Below are positions 12,257-13,192 of a stretch of 13,192 nt of DNA, piece by piece. Source of the DNA: JALOOE01 sp964423545 (GTDB lineage Bacteria; Chloroflexota; Anaerolineae; CG2-30-64-16). The notes below the pieces were generated by a model that had not been told where the DNA came from, did no database searches, and worked only from the letters and a program-made list of their open reading frames with translations. Position numbers and translations under genes: made by a program. The number at the start of each line of letters is the position of its first letter. Positions within the stretch are counted from its first letter, which is position 1. Location of the stretch: the NCBI GenBank assembly GCA_964423545.1, contig CAYRFV010000148.1, positions 1-13,192 on the forward strand, read 5' to 3'.

Positions 12257-13192
12257 ATGTCATCTCAACCCAAACTCAAGGTCGGCATCCTGGGCGCGAC
12301 AGGCGCCGTAGGGCAGCGCTTCATCCAGCTGCTGGCCGATCACCCCTACTTCGAGATCGGCGCATTGACCGCCTCCGACCGCTCGGCCGGCAAACGGTAC
12401 GCGGACGCGGCGAAGTGGCTGTTGCGCGGGGGAATGCCCGCGACAGTGGAGGGGATGATGCTCATCCCCACCGACGCGGACGCCATCCCTGCGGAAGTGC
12501 GGCTGCTCTTCTCCGCGCTGCCGGGCAGCGCCGCCGGGCAGGTGGAGTCGGAGCTTGCTGCGGCCGGCTTCGCAGTCTGCTCGAATGCTTCAGCGCACCG
12601 CATGGACGCCGATGTGCCGCTGCTGATCCCGGACGTCAACCCGGAGCACACGGCGCTGATCCCGATCCAGCAGCGGGTGCGCGGGTGGCGCGGCTTCATC
12701 GTCACCAACCCGAACTGCACTACGACGCACCTGGTGTGTGCGCTCAAGCCGTTACAAGATGCGTTCGGGCTGCGCGCGGTCAGCATCGTCTCGATGCAGG
12801 CGCTCTCCGGCGCCGGCTACCCGGGCGTGCCGGCCCTCGACATCCTGGACAACGTGATCCCGTTCATCGGCGGCGAGGAAGGCAAATTGGAATCGGAGCC
12901 GCAAAAACTGCTGGGCGCCTTCGCACAGGATGCCATCGCACCCGCCGACTTCGTCGTGAGCGCACAATGCAATCGGGTGGCCGTGCGCAACGGCCATCTG
13001 GAGGCTGTCTCGGTCAAGCTCAAGCGCCCGGCAACGATCGAGGAGGTTGCAGCCGCGTTCATCGGTTATCGCGGCGAGCCGCAGCGGCTTGGCCTGCCCA
13101 GCGCGCCCGACCCGGCGATCATTCTCCACACCGCCGACGACCGACCCCAGCGCGGCGCCCCATTGGGCCGCAAGGCTCTTTTGGGCAAGCAG
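12257..13192 (+). CDS. asd: Aspartate-semialdehyde dehydrogenase, archaeal/fungal-type subfamily (partial, 3' end outside window)
   Basis: Reduces aspartyl phosphate to aspartate semialdehyde with NADPH, between the lysC and hom steps. The first 312 codons are present; family members have about 350-360, so some 40 residues are cut off. The N-terminal NADP-binding signature is VGILGATGAVGQRF (9-22). SALPGSAAGQVESELA (86-101) and CSNASAHRM (108-116) follow. The catalytic cysteine is Cys154 in TNPNCTTTHL. The second half has ALSGAGYPGVPALDI and SAQCNRVAVRNGH with Arg240 and His247, the likely substrate and base residues. These patterns match the archaeal/fungal subfamily, rather than the E. coli Asd type. 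ATG at 12257 with GAGG nine bases upstream. Confidence 0.96.
   Translation, partial: MSSQPKLKVGILGATGAVGQRFIQLLADHPYFEIGALTASDRSAGKRYADAAKWLLRGGMPATVEGMMLIPTDADAIPAEVRLLFSALPGSAAGQVESELAAAGFAVCSNASAHRMDADVPLLIPDVNPEHTALIPIQQRVRGWRGFIVTNPNCTTTHLVCALKPLQDAFGLRAVSIVSMQALSGAGYPGVPALDILDNVIPFIGGEEGKLESEPQKLLGAFAQDAIAPADFVVSAQCNRVAVRNGHLEAVSVKLKRPATIEEVAAAFIGYRGEPQRLGLPSAPDPAIILHTADDRPQRGAPLGRKALLGKQ

Noticed and set aside
1..13192. CRISPR arrays, insertion sequences, phage genes or toxin-antitoxin pairs
   Set aside because: No regularly spaced repeats, transposase, integrase or terminal inverted repeats were seen; the window reads as core chromosome.

Overview
This GC-rich window carries three leftward housekeeping blocks, a leftward zinc-uptake cluster and a rightward amino-acid biosynthesis operon. 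Gene order, T-box use, an apparent AUU-started infC and high GC suggest a high-GC, non-proteobacterial lineage. Chloroflexota is my best guess; a high-GC Firmicutes-like lineage is possible. This is inference from layout, not a database result.

Layout, right to left on the minus strand. (1) 9291-5920: zur (Fur family), znuA, znuC and znuB, a zinc regulator with a complete ABC importer. zur has a promoter whose -10 box ends six bases before the ATG, so its mRNA is probably leaderless. Two related 23-bp imperfect palindromes, one in codons 2-9 of zur and one 60 bp upstream of znuA, look like Zur operators. (2) 5667-4136: infC-rpmI-rplT (IF3, L35, L20) with a consensus promoter, a structured leader, an AUU start for infC, a strong hairpin just ahead of rpmI and a textbook terminator. 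(3) 4088-628: yacL (membrane PIN-TRAM protein), cysS and rlmB, a run known from Firmicutes. (4) 537-1: two tandem promoters, then tRNA-Thr(UGU), tRNA-Tyr(GUA), tRNA-Thr(GGU) and the first 18 codons of tuf. This resembles the E. coli thrU-tyrU-glyT-thrT-tufB operon without the glycine tRNA.

On the plus strand, 9322-13192 holds a consensus promoter, a T-box leader of about 285 nt with exclusive antiterminator and terminator folds, then lysC, hom and asd (cut by the window end). These are the three shared steps from aspartate to homoserine. The T-box bulge is UGGA, which should pair with a tRNA ending U73-CCA. Both tRNA-Thr genes in this window have U73 and the tRNA-Tyr has A73. With ACC triplets near the expected specifier position, this points to threonine sensing.

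Stretches without genes (55-165, 441-627, 3941-4263, 5548-5919, 8529-8717, 9258-9660, 12154-12256) are mostly accounted for by promoters, leaders, operators, terminators or hairpins. Long open frames antisense or out of frame to these genes are GC-driven shadows and were left out.
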